DNA of 16,793 bases from CALXCT01 sp964422185 (GTDB taxonomy: Bacteria > Bacillota > Clostridia > Oscillospirales > Oscillospiraceae), in NCBI GenBank assembly GCA_964422185.1, contig CAYRAG010000040.1:1-16793 (forward strand), written 5' to 3'. The number at the start of each line of letters is the position of its first letter. The first letter of the stretch is position 1. The position numbers and the translations under genes are program-made. The notes beneath the pieces were generated by a model. That model was given only the letters and a program-made list of their open reading frames with translations. It ran no database searches and had not been told where the DNA came from. Shown here one piece after another: positions 5,630-14,122 of this stretch.

Positions 5630-7117
5630 ATGCATTATATCAGCACAAGGGAGAAGAGCAAAGAGTATACCGCGGCTGAGGCGATTATCCAGGGCCTGGC
5701 CCCGGACGGGGGACTGCTGACGCCGTCCTATCTGCCCAGAATGCCGGGCAACGCCATCTCCGAAATGGTGGAGATGTCCTACGCCCAGCGGGCGGTCTAT
5801 ATCATGAAGATTTTCCTGGAGGAGTACTCCGTCAAGGAACTGTCAGACTATGTGAATTTCGCCTACGGCACGGAAAAGTTCGACACCCCGGAAGTGGCGC
5901 CGCTGCACCAGGTGGACGGGAACACCTGGGCGCTGGAGCTGTGGCACGGCCCTACCTGCGCGTTCAAGGATCTGGCGCTGCAGATGCTGCCCCACCTGCT
6001 CTCCGGCGCGCTGTCGAAGACGGACGAGGAGCGGGACGCCTGCATTCTGGTGGCCACCTCCGGCGACACGGGCAAGGGGGCCCTGGAGGGATTCCGGGAT
6101 GTGCCGAGAACCAGGATCCTGGTGTTTTATCCCAAGGACGGCGTCTCCGCCATGCAGGAGCTGCAGATGTGCACCCAGGAGGGGAGCAATGTCGGCGTGT
6201 GCGCCGTGGAGGGCAATTTTGACGACGCCCAGACCGGGGTGAAGCGCCTGTTCTCGGACGAGGAGCTGCGGGAGGAGCTCAGCCGCCGCGGCTACTTCTT
6301 CTCCTCCGCCAATTCCATCAACCTGGGGCGGGTTCTGCCGCAGATTGTGTACTATGTCTCCGCCTACTGCGATCTGGTCCGGACGGAGAAGATCATCAAG
6401 GGAGATCCCATCAATGTGTGCGTCCCCACGGGGAATTTCGGGAACATCCTGGCGGCGTACTACGCCAGATGCATGGGCGTGCCCATCGGGCGGCTGATCT
6501 GCGCGTCCAACCGCAACGATGTGCTCACGCAGTTCCTCAATACCGGCGTGTACGACAAGCGGCGCGCGTTCTACAACACGCTGTCCCCGTCCATGGATAT
6601 CCTCATCTCCAGCAACCTCGAGCGCCTGCTCTTCTCCCTCACCCGGGGGGAGACCGGGGAGGTGGCGCAGTGCATGGAGCAGCTCAACCGGGAGGGCCGC
6701 TACCGCGTCAGCGAGCAGGTCAAGACCCGGATGGACAAGATCTTCTCCGCGGGCAGCTGCGACGACGCGGCTACGCTCAAACGGATCGCGTCCACTTTCC
6801 AGGACAGGGGGTATCTCATCGACACCCACACCGCCGTGGGCTTTGAGGTGCTCGACCAGTACCGGCAGAAAACCGGCGACGACACGCCCGCTGTGGTGGC
6901 GTCCACCGCCAGCCCCTTTAAGTTCTGCGACAGCGTGCTCACCGCGCTGGGCGTGACAGACCAGGCGGAGGGCCTGGATATCCTGGATCAGACGGCCCAG
7001 GTCACCGGCTGTCCCGTGCCCGCGCCGCTGGCCGCGCTGAAAGACAGGCCGATCCGGTTCCGCGCGGTCACGGAGAAAGAGCACATGGCGGCCAGGGTGC
7101 TGGAGATGCTCGGCTGA
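5630..7117 (+). CDS. thrC: Threonine synthase
   Basis: This PLP enzyme converts O-phospho-L-homoserine and water to L-threonine and phosphate, the last step of threonine synthesis. The 495-residue length fits the long bacterial/fungal-type class. The start contains STREKSKEYTAAEAI and GLAPDGGLLTP. The PLP Schiff-base lysine is Lys113 in GPTCAFKDLALQ; the phosphate- and substrate-binding loop SGDTGKG is at 144-150; SANSINLGR and PTGNFGNILAAYY follow. The ATG at 5630 is the first start after an in-frame TGA (5621-5623). The ribosome binding site is weak (GAGGG at 12 bases, or GAG at five), so translation may be limited or controlled by the long leader. The stop overlaps the next gene's ATG by one base (TGATG), indicating coupling with the phosphoesterase. 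Confidence 0.97.
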   Translation: MHYISTREKSKEYTAAEAIIQGLAPDGGLLTPSYLPRMPGNAISEMVEMSYAQRAVYIMKIFLEEYSVKELSDYVNFAYGTEKFDTPEVAPLHQVDGNTWALELWHGPTCAFKDLALQMLPHLLSGALSKTDEERDACILVATSGDTGKGALEGFRDVPRTRILVFYPKDGVSAMQELQMCTQEGSNVGVCAVEGNFDDAQTGVKRLFSDEELREELSRRGYFFSSANSINLGRVLPQIVYYVSAYCDLVRTEKIIKGDPINVCVPTGNFGNILAAYYARCMGVPIGRLICASNRNDVLTQFLNTGVYDKRRAFYNTLSPSMDILISSNLERLLFSLTRGETGEVAQCMEQLNREGRYRVSEQVKTRMDKIFSAGSCDDAATLKRIASTFQDRGYLIDTHTAVGFEVLDQYRQKTGDDTPAVVASTASPFKFCDSVLTALGVTDQAEGLDILDQTAQVTGCPVPAPLAALKDRPIRFRAVTEKEHMAARVLEMLG

Positions 7118-7803
7118 TGGCGCTTTACGCGATAGGCGATACCCATCTGTCCCTGTCCTGCGACAAGCCGATGGATGTGTTCGGCGGCGCGTGGCAGGGC
7201 TATGTGGAGAAGCTCAGACGGGGCCTGTCCGTCCTCCGGGCGGAGGACACCCTGGTGCTGTGCGGGGATATCTCCTGGGGAATGACGCTGGAGCAGGCCA
7301 GGGAGGACTTCGCGTTTCTGGCCGGATTCCCGGGCAGGAAGCTGCTGCTCAAGGGCAATCATGACTACTGGTGGAGCACGGCGGCCAGGACGGACGCCTT
7401 TTTCCGGGAGAACGGCTTTGAGGGCTTCTCCCTGCTTCACAACAACTGCGCTTTGTACGGGGAGACCGCGCTGTGCGGAACCAGAGGCTGGTTCTACGAG
7501 GAGGATCAGCAGGGCCATGACGAGAAAGTGTTCCGGCGGGAGCTGATCCGGCTGGAGACCTCGCTGAAGGCGGCGGGGGACAGGGAGAAGATCTGCTTTC
7601 TCCACTACCCGCCGTTCTATGAGGGGTACCGGTGCGCGGAGATCATCGACCTGCTGGAGCGCTACGGCGTGCGCCTGTGCTGCTACGGACACCTGCACGG
7701 CGCCAGCCACCGACTCGCCGTCCAGGGGAAAACCGGGACGGTGGAATACCGGCTGGTGTCCGCGGATTATCTGGGGTTTCAGCCGGAAAAAATCCGGGAT
7801 TGA
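7117..7803 (+). CDS. Calcineurin-like metallophosphoesterase (COG1768-type)
   Basis: This is a predicted dinuclear-metal phosphohydrolase of 228 residues; its substrate is not known. The metallophosphoesterase motifs appear in order: GDTH (7-10), GDISWG (50-55), GNHDYWW (80-86), a metal-binding His in LHYPP (residue 163) and GHLHG (191-195). The early motif is D-x-H, as expected. The overall pattern, including the KPMDVFGG segment after the first motif and the double Trp after GNHD, resembles the small soluble family grouped as COG1768 (from memory). No signal peptide or membrane segment is visible, so it should be cytoplasmic. The ATG overlaps the thrC stop, so it is translated from the same message. 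The link to threonine synthesis is probably only transcriptional. A protein phosphatase or a nucleotide phosphodiesterase role are both possible. Confidence 0.85.
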   Translation: MALYAIGDTHLSLSCDKPMDVFGGAWQGYVEKLRRGLSVLRAEDTLVLCGDISWGMTLEQAREDFAFLAGFPGRKLLLKGNHDYWWSTAARTDAFFRENGFEGFSLLHNNCALYGETALCGTRGWFYEEDQQGHDEKVFRRELIRLETSLKAAGDREKICFLHYPPFYEGYRCAEIIDLLERYGVRLCCYGHLHGASHRLAVQGKTGTVEYRLVSADYLGFQPEKIRD

Positions 7804-7807
7804 GGGA

Positions 7808-7837
7808 AAAAGATCTGGCGTTTTCCAGATGTTTCTG
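7808..7837 (+). terminator. Weak terminator hairpin after the phosphoesterase
   Basis: ATCTGG (7813-7818) pairs with CCAGAT (7825-7830), with an A-tract before and GTTTCTGTT after. The stem is short and the T tract is broken, so termination would be partial. The AT-rich stretch at 7831-7860 is also the likely place for a tig promoter, but no convincing hexamer pair stands out. Confidence 0.4.
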
Positions 7838-7918
7838 TTAGTATATCAAAGATAAACATTTGTGGCGATCCGGACAGAGAACCAGCTGGGCGGAGCGCGC
7901 CGCACGGGAGGAAGTAAG

Positions 7919-9403
7919 ATGGAAGTCAAGAGCGTCGAGAAAAAAGAACACAGCACGGTGGAAGTGGTGATGGAATTCGGTCCGGAGGAGTTTGACACCG
8001 CGGTGAATCATGTCTACCTGAGGAACCGGAAAAAAATCGCCATCCCCGGGTTCCGCAAGGGGAAGGTGCCCCGTAAGATCATTGAGAACATGTATGGCGC
8101 GGATATCTTCTATGACGATGCGATCTGGGATCTGTTCCCCACGGCGTATGCCCAGATGCTGATTGATGAGAAGCTGGACGCCGAGGGCTATCCCGATGTC
8201 AGCGTGGAGAGCGCCGGGCCGGAAGGCGCGGTGCTGAAGGTGACCGTGACGGTCCGGCCGGAGGTGAAACTGGGCCAGTATAAGGGCCTGGTCGCGCCCA
8301 AGGCGGAAGCGACCGTGACGGAGGGCGATCTGGACGCGGAACTGCGGCCCCTGATTGCCCGCGCCACCCGCATGGTGGATGTGGACCGGGAGGCCCGGGA
8401 GGGCGATGTCGTACTCGTGGACTACGAGGGCTTCAAGGACGGAGAGCCCATCCCGAACAGCAGAGCGGAGAAGCAGAATCTGCAGCTGGGCTCCCACACG
8501 CTGATCCCCGGATTTGAGGAGCAGCTGGTGGGCATGAGGGCCGGCGACGAGAAAGAGTTCAAAATCACTTTCCCGGAGGACTACACCCCGGAGCTGGCCG
8601 GCCAGGAGGTCGTGTTCAAGGCGAAAGTAAACGCGGTGAAAGTCTCCGTAACGCCCAAACTGGACGATGAGTTCGCCAAGGATGTGTCTGAGTTCGAGAC
8701 GCTGGAGGAACTGAAAGAGGATCTGCGCAACCAGGTGCTTGAACGGAAAAGAAAACAGGTGGACAGAGATTTCCGCGCCGCGGTGATGGATCAGCTGCTG
8801 AGTAAGATGGAAGTGGAAATCCCGGATTCCATCGTGCAGTTCCGGGCGGAAAACATGATGGATAATTACCGCAGGCGCATCGAGATGACGGGAATCCCGT
8901 ATGAACAGTATACCCGGATGGTGGGCGTCACCCCGGAAAGTCTGCAGCAGGACGCCCTGCAGGCCGCGCTGGAGCAGTACAGACATGAGCTGGCCATGCA
9001 GGAGGTCGCGAAGGCGGAAAATATCGAAGTGACGCAGGAGGAAATCGACGCGGAGGTTAAGAGAATGTCCAGGGAGGAAGACCGGGACGAGGAAGAAATC
9101 CGGGACACGGTGGACATGGACGAACTGGAGTTCAACCTCCTGATGGAGAAAGCGGCGCAATTCGTCATCGACAACGCCATTGTGGGCGATCCGGAGACGG
9201 CGGAGTCAGAGGAGAAGCCGGAGGAAGAGACGGACGGGGCGGAGAAGACCGAACCGGAGGAAGCCGCCGATACCCAGGCGTCTGACGCGCCGGAGGAGCC
9301 CGCGCAGGCGGAAGAGACCGCCGGGCCGGAGGAGTCCGGGGCGGCGGAGGAGGACAGCGCACCGGAGAAGAGCGCTGAGCCGGAGGAGCCCGCCGCGGAG
9401 TAA
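7919..9403 (+). CDS. tig: Trigger factor, ribosome-associated chaperone
   Basis: It binds at the ribosome exit tunnel and folds nascent chains, with a peptidyl-prolyl isomerase domain. The 494-residue protein has the N-terminal ribosome-binding domain with the signature GFRKGKVP at 44-51, an FKBP-like PPIase domain at roughly 150-240 (GDVVLVDYEGFKDGE, IPGFEEQLVGM), and the helical C-terminal chaperone domain to about 420. The last 73 residues are an acidic, Pro/Ala-rich tail (about 29 Asp/Glu) without predicted structure; E. coli trigger factor ends without one. The start at 7919 has GGGAGGAAG upstream; the longer frame from 7862 has no such site. It heads the tig-clpP-clpX block, a common Firmicutes grouping of folding and proteolysis genes. 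Confidence 0.97.
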   Translation: MEVKSVEKKEHSTVEVVMEFGPEEFDTAVNHVYLRNRKKIAIPGFRKGKVPRKIIENMYGADIFYDDAIWDLFPTAYAQMLIDEKLDAEGYPDVSVESAGPEGAVLKVTVTVRPEVKLGQYKGLVAPKAEATVTEGDLDAELRPLIARATRMVDVDREAREGDVVLVDYEGFKDGEPIPNSRAEKQNLQLGSHTLIPGFEEQLVGMRAGDEKEFKITFPEDYTPELAGQEVVFKAKVNAVKVSVTPKLDDEFAKDVSEFETLEELKEDLRNQVLERKRKQVDRDFRAAVMDQLLSKMEVEIPDSIVQFRAENMMDNYRRRIEMTGIPYEQYTRMVGVTPESLQQDALQAALEQYRHELAMQEVAKAENIEVTQEEIDAEVKRMSREEDRDEEEIRDTVDMDELEFNLLMEKAAQFVIDNAIVGDPETAESEEKPEEETDGAEKTEPEEAADTQASDAPEEPAQAEETAGPEESGAAEEDSAPEKSAEPEEPAAE

Positions 9404-9554
9404 CCCGCCGGGGGACGATAACGAAAACCCGTCGGGAGCAGAAGAGGCGGCCGGACGCGTGTCCGTCGCTTCTCCCGCTTCCCGCAATCCCATAGACCGT
9501 CATGGCGCCCGGGCGCGGCATATGCGCCGGGGACTGGAAGGAGCAAATCAAGTC

Positions 9555-10136
9555 ATGAGCCTGGTACCTTATGTAGTGGAACAGACAAACCGCGGCGAGC
9601 GATCCTATGATATTTTTTCCCGGTTGCTCGAAGACCGCATCATTTTCCTGGGCGAAGAGGTGAACGCGACCACCGCCTCCCTGGTGGTGGCGCAGATGCT
9701 GTATCTGGAATCTCAGGATCCGGACAAGGACATCCAGTTCTACATCAACAGCCCGGGCGGATCCGTCACGGACGGGATGGCCATCTACGATACGATGCAG
9801 TATGTCAAGTGTGATGTATCCACCATCTGCATCGGCATGGCCGCGTCCATGGGCGCGTTCCTGCTGTCCTCCGGCACGAAGGGGAAGCGGATTGCCCTGC
9901 CCAACGCGGAGATTATGATCCATCAGCCCTCCGCCGGGGCGCAGGGCCAGGTGACCGATATGGCCATTCACCTGCGCCGGCTGGAGATCATCAAGGGACG
10001 CCTCAACAAGATCATGGCGGAGAATACCGGAAAGCCGCTGGAAGTGGTCACCGCGGACTGCGAGCGGGACAACTTCATGTCCGCGGAGGAGGCCCTGGAG
10101 TACGGCCTGATTGACAGGATCATCACCAGGCGGTGA
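9555..10136 (+). CDS. clpP: ATP-dependent Clp protease proteolytic subunit
   Basis: This serine peptidase forms a double heptameric barrel and degrades proteins fed in by ClpX or other Clp ATPases. The protein has 193 residues, the usual size. The catalytic triad is visible: Ser98 (GMAASMGA), His123 (IMIHQPS) and Asp172 (CERDNF). The oxyanion and handle-region signatures INSPGGSVTDG and QGQVTDMAIH are also present. The start at 9555 has AAGGAGC about ten bases upstream; a longer in-frame ATG near 9519 would lie before this site. The 151-base gap from tig shows no T-tract terminator. It is followed 74 bases later by clpX, its usual ATPase partner. No CtsR or CIRCE operator was seen upstream, so heat-shock control cannot be claimed. 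Confidence 0.98.
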   Translation: MSLVPYVVEQTNRGERSYDIFSRLLEDRIIFLGEEVNATTASLVVAQMLYLESQDPDKDIQFYINSPGGSVTDGMAIYDTMQYVKCDVSTICIGMAASMGAFLLSSGTKGKRIALPNAEIMIHQPSAGAQGQVTDMAIHLRRLEIIKGRLNKIMAENTGKPLEVVTADCERDNFMSAEEALEYGLIDRIITRR

Positions 10137-10152
10137 GCAGACACCTGCGGGG

Positions 10153-10182
10153 GTGGGGGTGAGGACAGACTCTCTCCCCCAC
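10153..10182 (+). other. Intercistronic hairpin between clpP and clpX
   Basis: GTGGGGG (10153-10159) pairs perfectly with CCCCCAC (10176-10182). It is followed by TTCCTGAA rather than a T run, so it is not a classical terminator. It may stabilise the upstream clpP message end or be an RNA processing boundary. Confidence 0.4.
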
Positions 10183-10210
10183 TTCCTGAATCTCAGGAGC
10201 GAGGTAATAT

Positions 10211-11542
10211 ATGGCAAGAAACAACGACGAAAAGAGAATCCTCCGGTGCTCGTTCTGCAATAAGACGCAGGATCAGGTGGGGCGGCTGATCGCCGGCCCC
10301 AACGCCTATATCTGCGACGAGTGCGTTCACCTGTGCATGGGGATTCTGGGGGAGGATCTCGGGGACGGCGCCGAGAAGCAGGTGCCGACTCTGGTCGTGC
10401 CGGATACCATCCCCACACCCCAGGAGATCCGCAGGGTGCTGGATCAGTACATCATTGGACAGGATCAGGCCAAGGTGGCGCTGTCCGTCGCGGTCTACAA
10501 CCACTATAAGCGCATCTACTACGGCGGGGACAGCGATGTGGAGCTGCAAAAGAGCAATATCCTGCTCCTGGGGCCCACCGGCAGCGGCAAGACCCTGTTT
10601 GCCCAGACGCTGGCCCGCATACTGAAGGTGCCGTTTGCCATCGCGGACGCGACCACCCTCACAGAGGCGGGCTATGTGGGCGATGATGTGGAGAACATCC
10701 TCCTGCGGCTGGTGCAGGCCGCGGACTATGATGTGGATCTGGCGGAACGGGGGATTATCTACATCGACGAGATGGACAAGATCGCGCGCAAGAGCGAGAA
10801 TGTCTCAATTACCCGGGATGTGTCCGGGGAGGGCGTGCAGCAGGCGCTGCTGAAGATTGTGGAGGGCACGATCGCCAATGTGCCTCCCCAGGGCGGCCGC
10901 AAGCACCCCCACCAGGAGTTCATCCAGGTGGATACCAGGAACATCCTCTTTATCTGCGGCGGCGCGTTTGACGGGATCGAGAAGATCATCGAGCAGCGCC
11001 TGGACAGGAAGTCCATCGGCTTTGGCGCCGAGATCCGCAGCAAGAAGGAGGACAACATCACCGATCTGCTCCAGCAGATCCAGCCCCACGACCTGCTCAA
11101 GTACGGAATTATCCCGGAGCTGGTGGGCCGTCTGCCGGTGGTGACCACGCTGCACTCCCTGGACCGCGCCCAGCTGGTGCGGATCCTGACCGAGCCCAAG
11201 AACGCGCTGGTCAAGCAGTATAAGAAGCTGATGAGTTACGATGATGTGGAGCTGATCTTCGAGGACGCGGCCCTGGAGGCCGTGGCGGACAGGGCGATTG
11301 AGCGCAACATCGGCGCACGGGGCCTGCGGGCGGTGCTGGAGGAGATCATGACGAAGATCATGTACGATGTGCCGTCGGATCCCGCGATTGTCCAGGTGGT
11401 GATCACCCCGGAGAGCGTGACGGAGGGGGCGCAGCCCCGGATCGTCCGGGACGAAAACAGGAAGGAAAGGCCGAATCCGGGTGGGATGTACCGGCGCAAC
11501 GATGTGGGCGCCGGTGTCTCCCGGGGCAGCAATGTATCTTGA
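10211..11542 (+). CDS. clpX: ATP-dependent Clp protease ATPase subunit ClpX
   Basis: This hexameric AAA+ unfoldase recognises tagged proteins and threads them into ClpP. The 443-residue protein begins with the C4 zinc-binding domain (Cys13, Cys16, Cys35, Cys38). Walker A is GPTGSGKT at 121-128, pore loop 1 is GYVG at 154-157, and Walker B is IIYIDEMDK ending at 190. The RKH loop (GRKHP), the ClpP-docking IGF loop (SIGFGAE) and the sensor-2 GARGLR motif are all present, so it should couple to the ClpP encoded just upstream. The start at 10211 is supported by GAGG at six bases, and AGGAG slightly further up. The C-terminal 25 residues are basic and variable. The gene is closed by two hairpins, the second a good terminator. 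Confidence 0.98.
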   Translation: MARNNDEKRILRCSFCNKTQDQVGRLIAGPNAYICDECVHLCMGILGEDLGDGAEKQVPTLVVPDTIPTPQEIRRVLDQYIIGQDQAKVALSVAVYNHYKRIYYGGDSDVELQKSNILLLGPTGSGKTLFAQTLARILKVPFAIADATTLTEAGYVGDDVENILLRLVQAADYDVDLAERGIIYIDEMDKIARKSENVSITRDVSGEGVQQALLKIVEGTIANVPPQGGRKHPHQEFIQVDTRNILFICGGAFDGIEKIIEQRLDRKSIGFGAEIRSKKEDNITDLLQQIQPHDLLKYGIIPELVGRLPVVTTLHSLDRAQLVRILTEPKNALVKQYKKLMSYDDVELIFEDAALEAVADRAIERNIGARGLRAVLEEIMTKIMYDVPSDPAIVQVVITPESVTEGAQPRIVRDENRKERPNPGGMYRRNDVGAGVSRGSNVS

Positions 11543-11544
11543 CG

Positions 11545-11616
11545 GGCGGCGTCCGGGCCGCCGGTGCTGAGACAGGAAAGCCGCGCGGATGGGGGACAGC
11601 CTCTGCGCGGCTTTTT
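11545..11616 (+). terminator. Double hairpin terminator between clpX and lon
   Basis: The first hairpin is GGCGGC (11545-11550) with GCCGCC (11557-11562). The second is AAAGCCGCGC (11577-11586) with GCGCGGCTTT (11605-11614) and a run of five T. The second is a clear intrinsic terminator, ending only about 30 bases before the lon start codon. Confidence 0.85.
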
Positions 11617-11645
11617 GCCGCAGACCAGATGAGGATGTGAGAAAA

Positions 11646-14114
11646 GTGGACGAGGAGAAGAAAACAGAAGAGGAATTCGAGGCGGAAGCGGAGACGGCCG
11701 CGCCGGAGGCGCCGGAAGAGGTGGTTGAGATCCTCCCGGTGATGCCCATGCGCGGCATCACGGTCTTCCCCAATATGACCGTCACCTTTGATGTGGGCAG
11801 AAAGCTGTCTGTCCGCGCCGTGGACGCCGCCATGGCGTCCGGGAAGAGCATCTTTCTGGTGGCGCAGCGGGATATGGCATCCGAGAACCCGAAAGAGCAG
11901 GAGCTGTATACCATGGGCACCGTGGCCGGAATCAAACAGATTCTGAGGCTGCAGGACGGCTCGGTGCGGGCGCTGGTGCGCGGACTGTGCCGCGGCCGGC
12001 TGCGGAATCTGACCCAGACCGATCCGTACTACATGGGCGAGGTGGAGCATGTCCCGGAGGAGAAAGACAAGGAGCCCTCCACCAGGGATGAGACGCTCAT
12101 GCGGATGGTATACAAGGTGTTTGACGAATATACCAACCTTGCCCCCACCATGGGCGCGGACGCGTACATCGCCATTCTGGCCAGCAGGAATCCGGGGTAT
12201 ATCGCGGACTACCTGGCGCAGAACCTCCCGCTGCGCAACGAGGAAAAGCAGAAAATCCTGCTGCAGACCAGCCCCAGGCGGCGCCTGGAGGAGATGTACC
12301 GGCTGCTCCAGCGGGAGACCGAGATCCTGAGGATGGAGGAAAGGCTCCAGAGCAGACTTCATGTGAGCCTGTCCAAGGATCAGAAGAATTACTACCTGCG
12401 GGAACAGATGAAAGCCATCCAGAGCGAGCTGGGGGAAGAGGAGAGCGCGGTTCAGGAGCGGTACGAGTACCGGAAGAAGATCATTGCCACCCACATGCCC
12501 AAACCCGCCATGGAGAAGCTGTTCCGGGAAGTAGACCGCATGCTGAGGCAGCCGTACGGCTCGGCGGACGGGGCGGTGATGCGCAACTATGTGGACACCT
12601 GCCTGGAACTGCCCTGGGAGAAGCGATCCCGGGAGCGGCTGGATGTGGATATCGCGAGAAAGACGCTGGACGCGGATCACTTCGGCCTGGAAAAGGTGAA
12701 GGAGCGCGTCCTGGAATTTCTGGCGGTCAGAAAGCTCGCCCCGGATCTGAAAGGACAGGTGCTGTGTCTGGTGGGCCCGCCCGGCGTGGGCAAGACCTCC
12801 ATCGGCATGTCCATCGCCAGGGCGCTCAACCGGAAGCTCGCCCGGATCTCCCTGGGCGGAGTTCACGATGAGGCGGAGATCCGGGGCCACCGGAAGACCT
12901 ACATCGGCTCCATGCCCGGCCGGATCATCAACGCCATGATCCAGGCGGGCACCAAAAATCCGGTGCTCCTGCTGGATGAGATTGACAAGCTGGGCTCAGA
13001 CTACCGGGGGGATCCGTACTCCGCGCTGCTGGAGGTCCTGGACGGGGAGCAGAACTCCACTTTCCGGGACAACTACATCGAGATGCCGTTCGACCTCTCC
13101 GAGGTCATGTTCATCACGACGGCAAACACCACATCCACCATTCCCCGGCCCCTGCTGGATCGCATGGAAGTGATCGAGATGCCCGGCTACACGGACGAGG
13201 AAAAGGTGCAGATCGCGAAGCGCCATCTGATGCGCAGGCAGCTCAAGCGCCACGGTCTGAAAGCCGGACAGCTGAAAGTCACGGACGACGCCATCCGGGA
13301 GATCATCGCCTGCTATACCCGGGAGTCCGGGGTACGCGTGCTGGAGCGCCAGCTGGCCGCCATCTGCCGGAAAGCGGCCATGAAGGTCGTAGCGGGCGAG
13401 ACCAGGCTGCAGAGAGTCACCCCCGATCAGGTGGAGCAGTACCTGGGCGTGCGGAAATACCATCCGGAAACCCAGGTGCTGGACGAGCGGATCGGCGTGG
13501 TGAACGGGCTGGCCTGGACCGCCGAAGGCGGGGAACTGCTGGAGGTGGAGGTCAATGTGGTGCCCGGCACCGGCAAGGTGGAGATGACCGGCAACCTGGG
13601 GGATGTGCTCAAGGAGTCCGCCCAGGCCGCCCTGAGCTGCATCCGCAGCCGCACCGGCCAGCTCGGCATTGAGGAGGACTTCTACAAGACCAGGGATGTC
13701 CATGTCCACTTCCCGGAGGGCGCCGTTCCGAAAGACGGCCCGTCCGCGGGCGTGGCCATCGCCACCGCCATGGTCTCCGCCCTGACGAACACGCCGGTGA
13801 CGCCCGGCATCGCCATGACCGGGGAGATCACGCTGCGCGGCAGGGTACTGCCCATCGGCGGACTGCGGGAAAAGACCATGGCCGCGCTGCGCAACGGGAT
13901 CCATACCGTCATCATCCCGCAGGACAATGTGAAGGATCTGGAGGAGATTGACCAGACGGTGCGCGAGGCGCTGGAGTTCTTCCCGGCCGGGAGTGTGGAT
14001 CAGGTGCTCTCCGTCTCGCTGCTGCGCGGGCAACAGCCGCCGATAGAGAGCGCGAAGGCGTTCGCGGGCCAGGGGAAGCAGAGCAGGCAGAGAACAGTTC
14101 CTCTTCGCCAGTGA
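11646..14114 (+). CDS. lon: ATP-dependent protease Lon (LonA type)
   Basis: This hexameric AAA+ serine protease of the cytoplasm degrades misfolded and regulatory proteins. In the 822-residue form chosen here, the N-terminal substrate-recognition domain starts at ILPVMPMRGITVFP, a coiled-coil segment with KDQKNYYLREQMKAIQ precedes the ATPase, Walker A is GPPGVGKT at 377-384, and Walker B (LLLDEIDK) is near 441-448. The protease domain has Ser700 (KDGPSAGVA) and Lys743 (REKTMAA), the catalytic dyad. The GTG at 11646 is selected because GAGG lies 11 bases upstream; the longer frame from 11589 would begin inside the terminator hairpin. The first 25 residues are very acidic. No LonB is present between clpX and lon, unlike B. 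subtilis. The stop lies next to engB, so the two form an operon. Confidence 0.97.
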   Translation: MDEEKKTEEEFEAEAETAAPEAPEEVVEILPVMPMRGITVFPNMTVTFDVGRKLSVRAVDAAMASGKSIFLVAQRDMASENPKEQELYTMGTVAGIKQILRLQDGSVRALVRGLCRGRLRNLTQTDPYYMGEVEHVPEEKDKEPSTRDETLMRMVYKVFDEYTNLAPTMGADAYIAILASRNPGYIADYLAQNLPLRNEEKQKILLQTSPRRRLEEMYRLLQRETEILRMEERLQSRLHVSLSKDQKNYYLREQMKAIQSELGEEESAVQERYEYRKKIIATHMPKPAMEKLFREVDRMLRQPYGSADGAVMRNYVDTCLELPWEKRSRERLDVDIARKTLDADHFGLEKVKERVLEFLAVRKLAPDLKGQVLCLVGPPGVGKTSIGMSIARALNRKLARISLGGVHDEAEIRGHRKTYIGSMPGRIINAMIQAGTKNPVLLLDEIDKLGSDYRGDPYSALLEVLDGEQNSTFRDNYIEMPFDLSEVMFITTANTTSTIPRPLLDRMEVIEMPGYTDEEKVQIAKRHLMRRQLKRHGLKAGQLKVTDDAIREIIACYTRESGVRVLERQLAAICRKAAMKVVAGETRLQRVTPDQVEQYLGVRKYHPETQVLDERIGVVNGLAWTAEGGELLEVEVNVVPGTGKVEMTGNLGDVLKESAQAALSCIRSRTGQLGIEEDFYKTRDVHVHFPEGAVPKDGPSAGVAIATAMVSALTNTPVTPGIAMTGEITLRGRVLPIGGLREKTMAALRNGIHTVIIPQDNVKDLEEIDQTVREALEFFPAGSVDQVLSVSLLRGQQPPIESAKAFAGQGKQSRQRTVPLRQ

Positions 14115-14122
14115 GGCCGGAC

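Noticed and set aside
5341..5679. 111-codon frame upstream of thrC
   Set aside because: It overlaps the thrC start, is rich in Arg/Gly/Pro as expected of GC-rich non-coding sequence, has no ribosome site and resembles no family.
5843..7084. 413-codon minus-strand frame inside thrC
   Set aside because: It is a mirror of the thrC codon pattern; thrC carries all family motifs.
7838..9160. 440-codon minus-strand frame inside tig
   Set aside because: It is antisense to trigger factor, His/Leu/Arg-rich and without recognisable domains.
9404..9554. CtsR or CIRCE heat-shock operator before clpP
   Set aside because: No GGTCAAA heptad repeat or CIRCE-like inverted repeat was found here or upstream of tig and lon.
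11589..11645. Upstream extension of lon from an ATG at 11589
   Set aside because: That start lies within the terminator hairpin, has no ribosome site and adds residues unlike Lon; the GTG at 11646 fits better.
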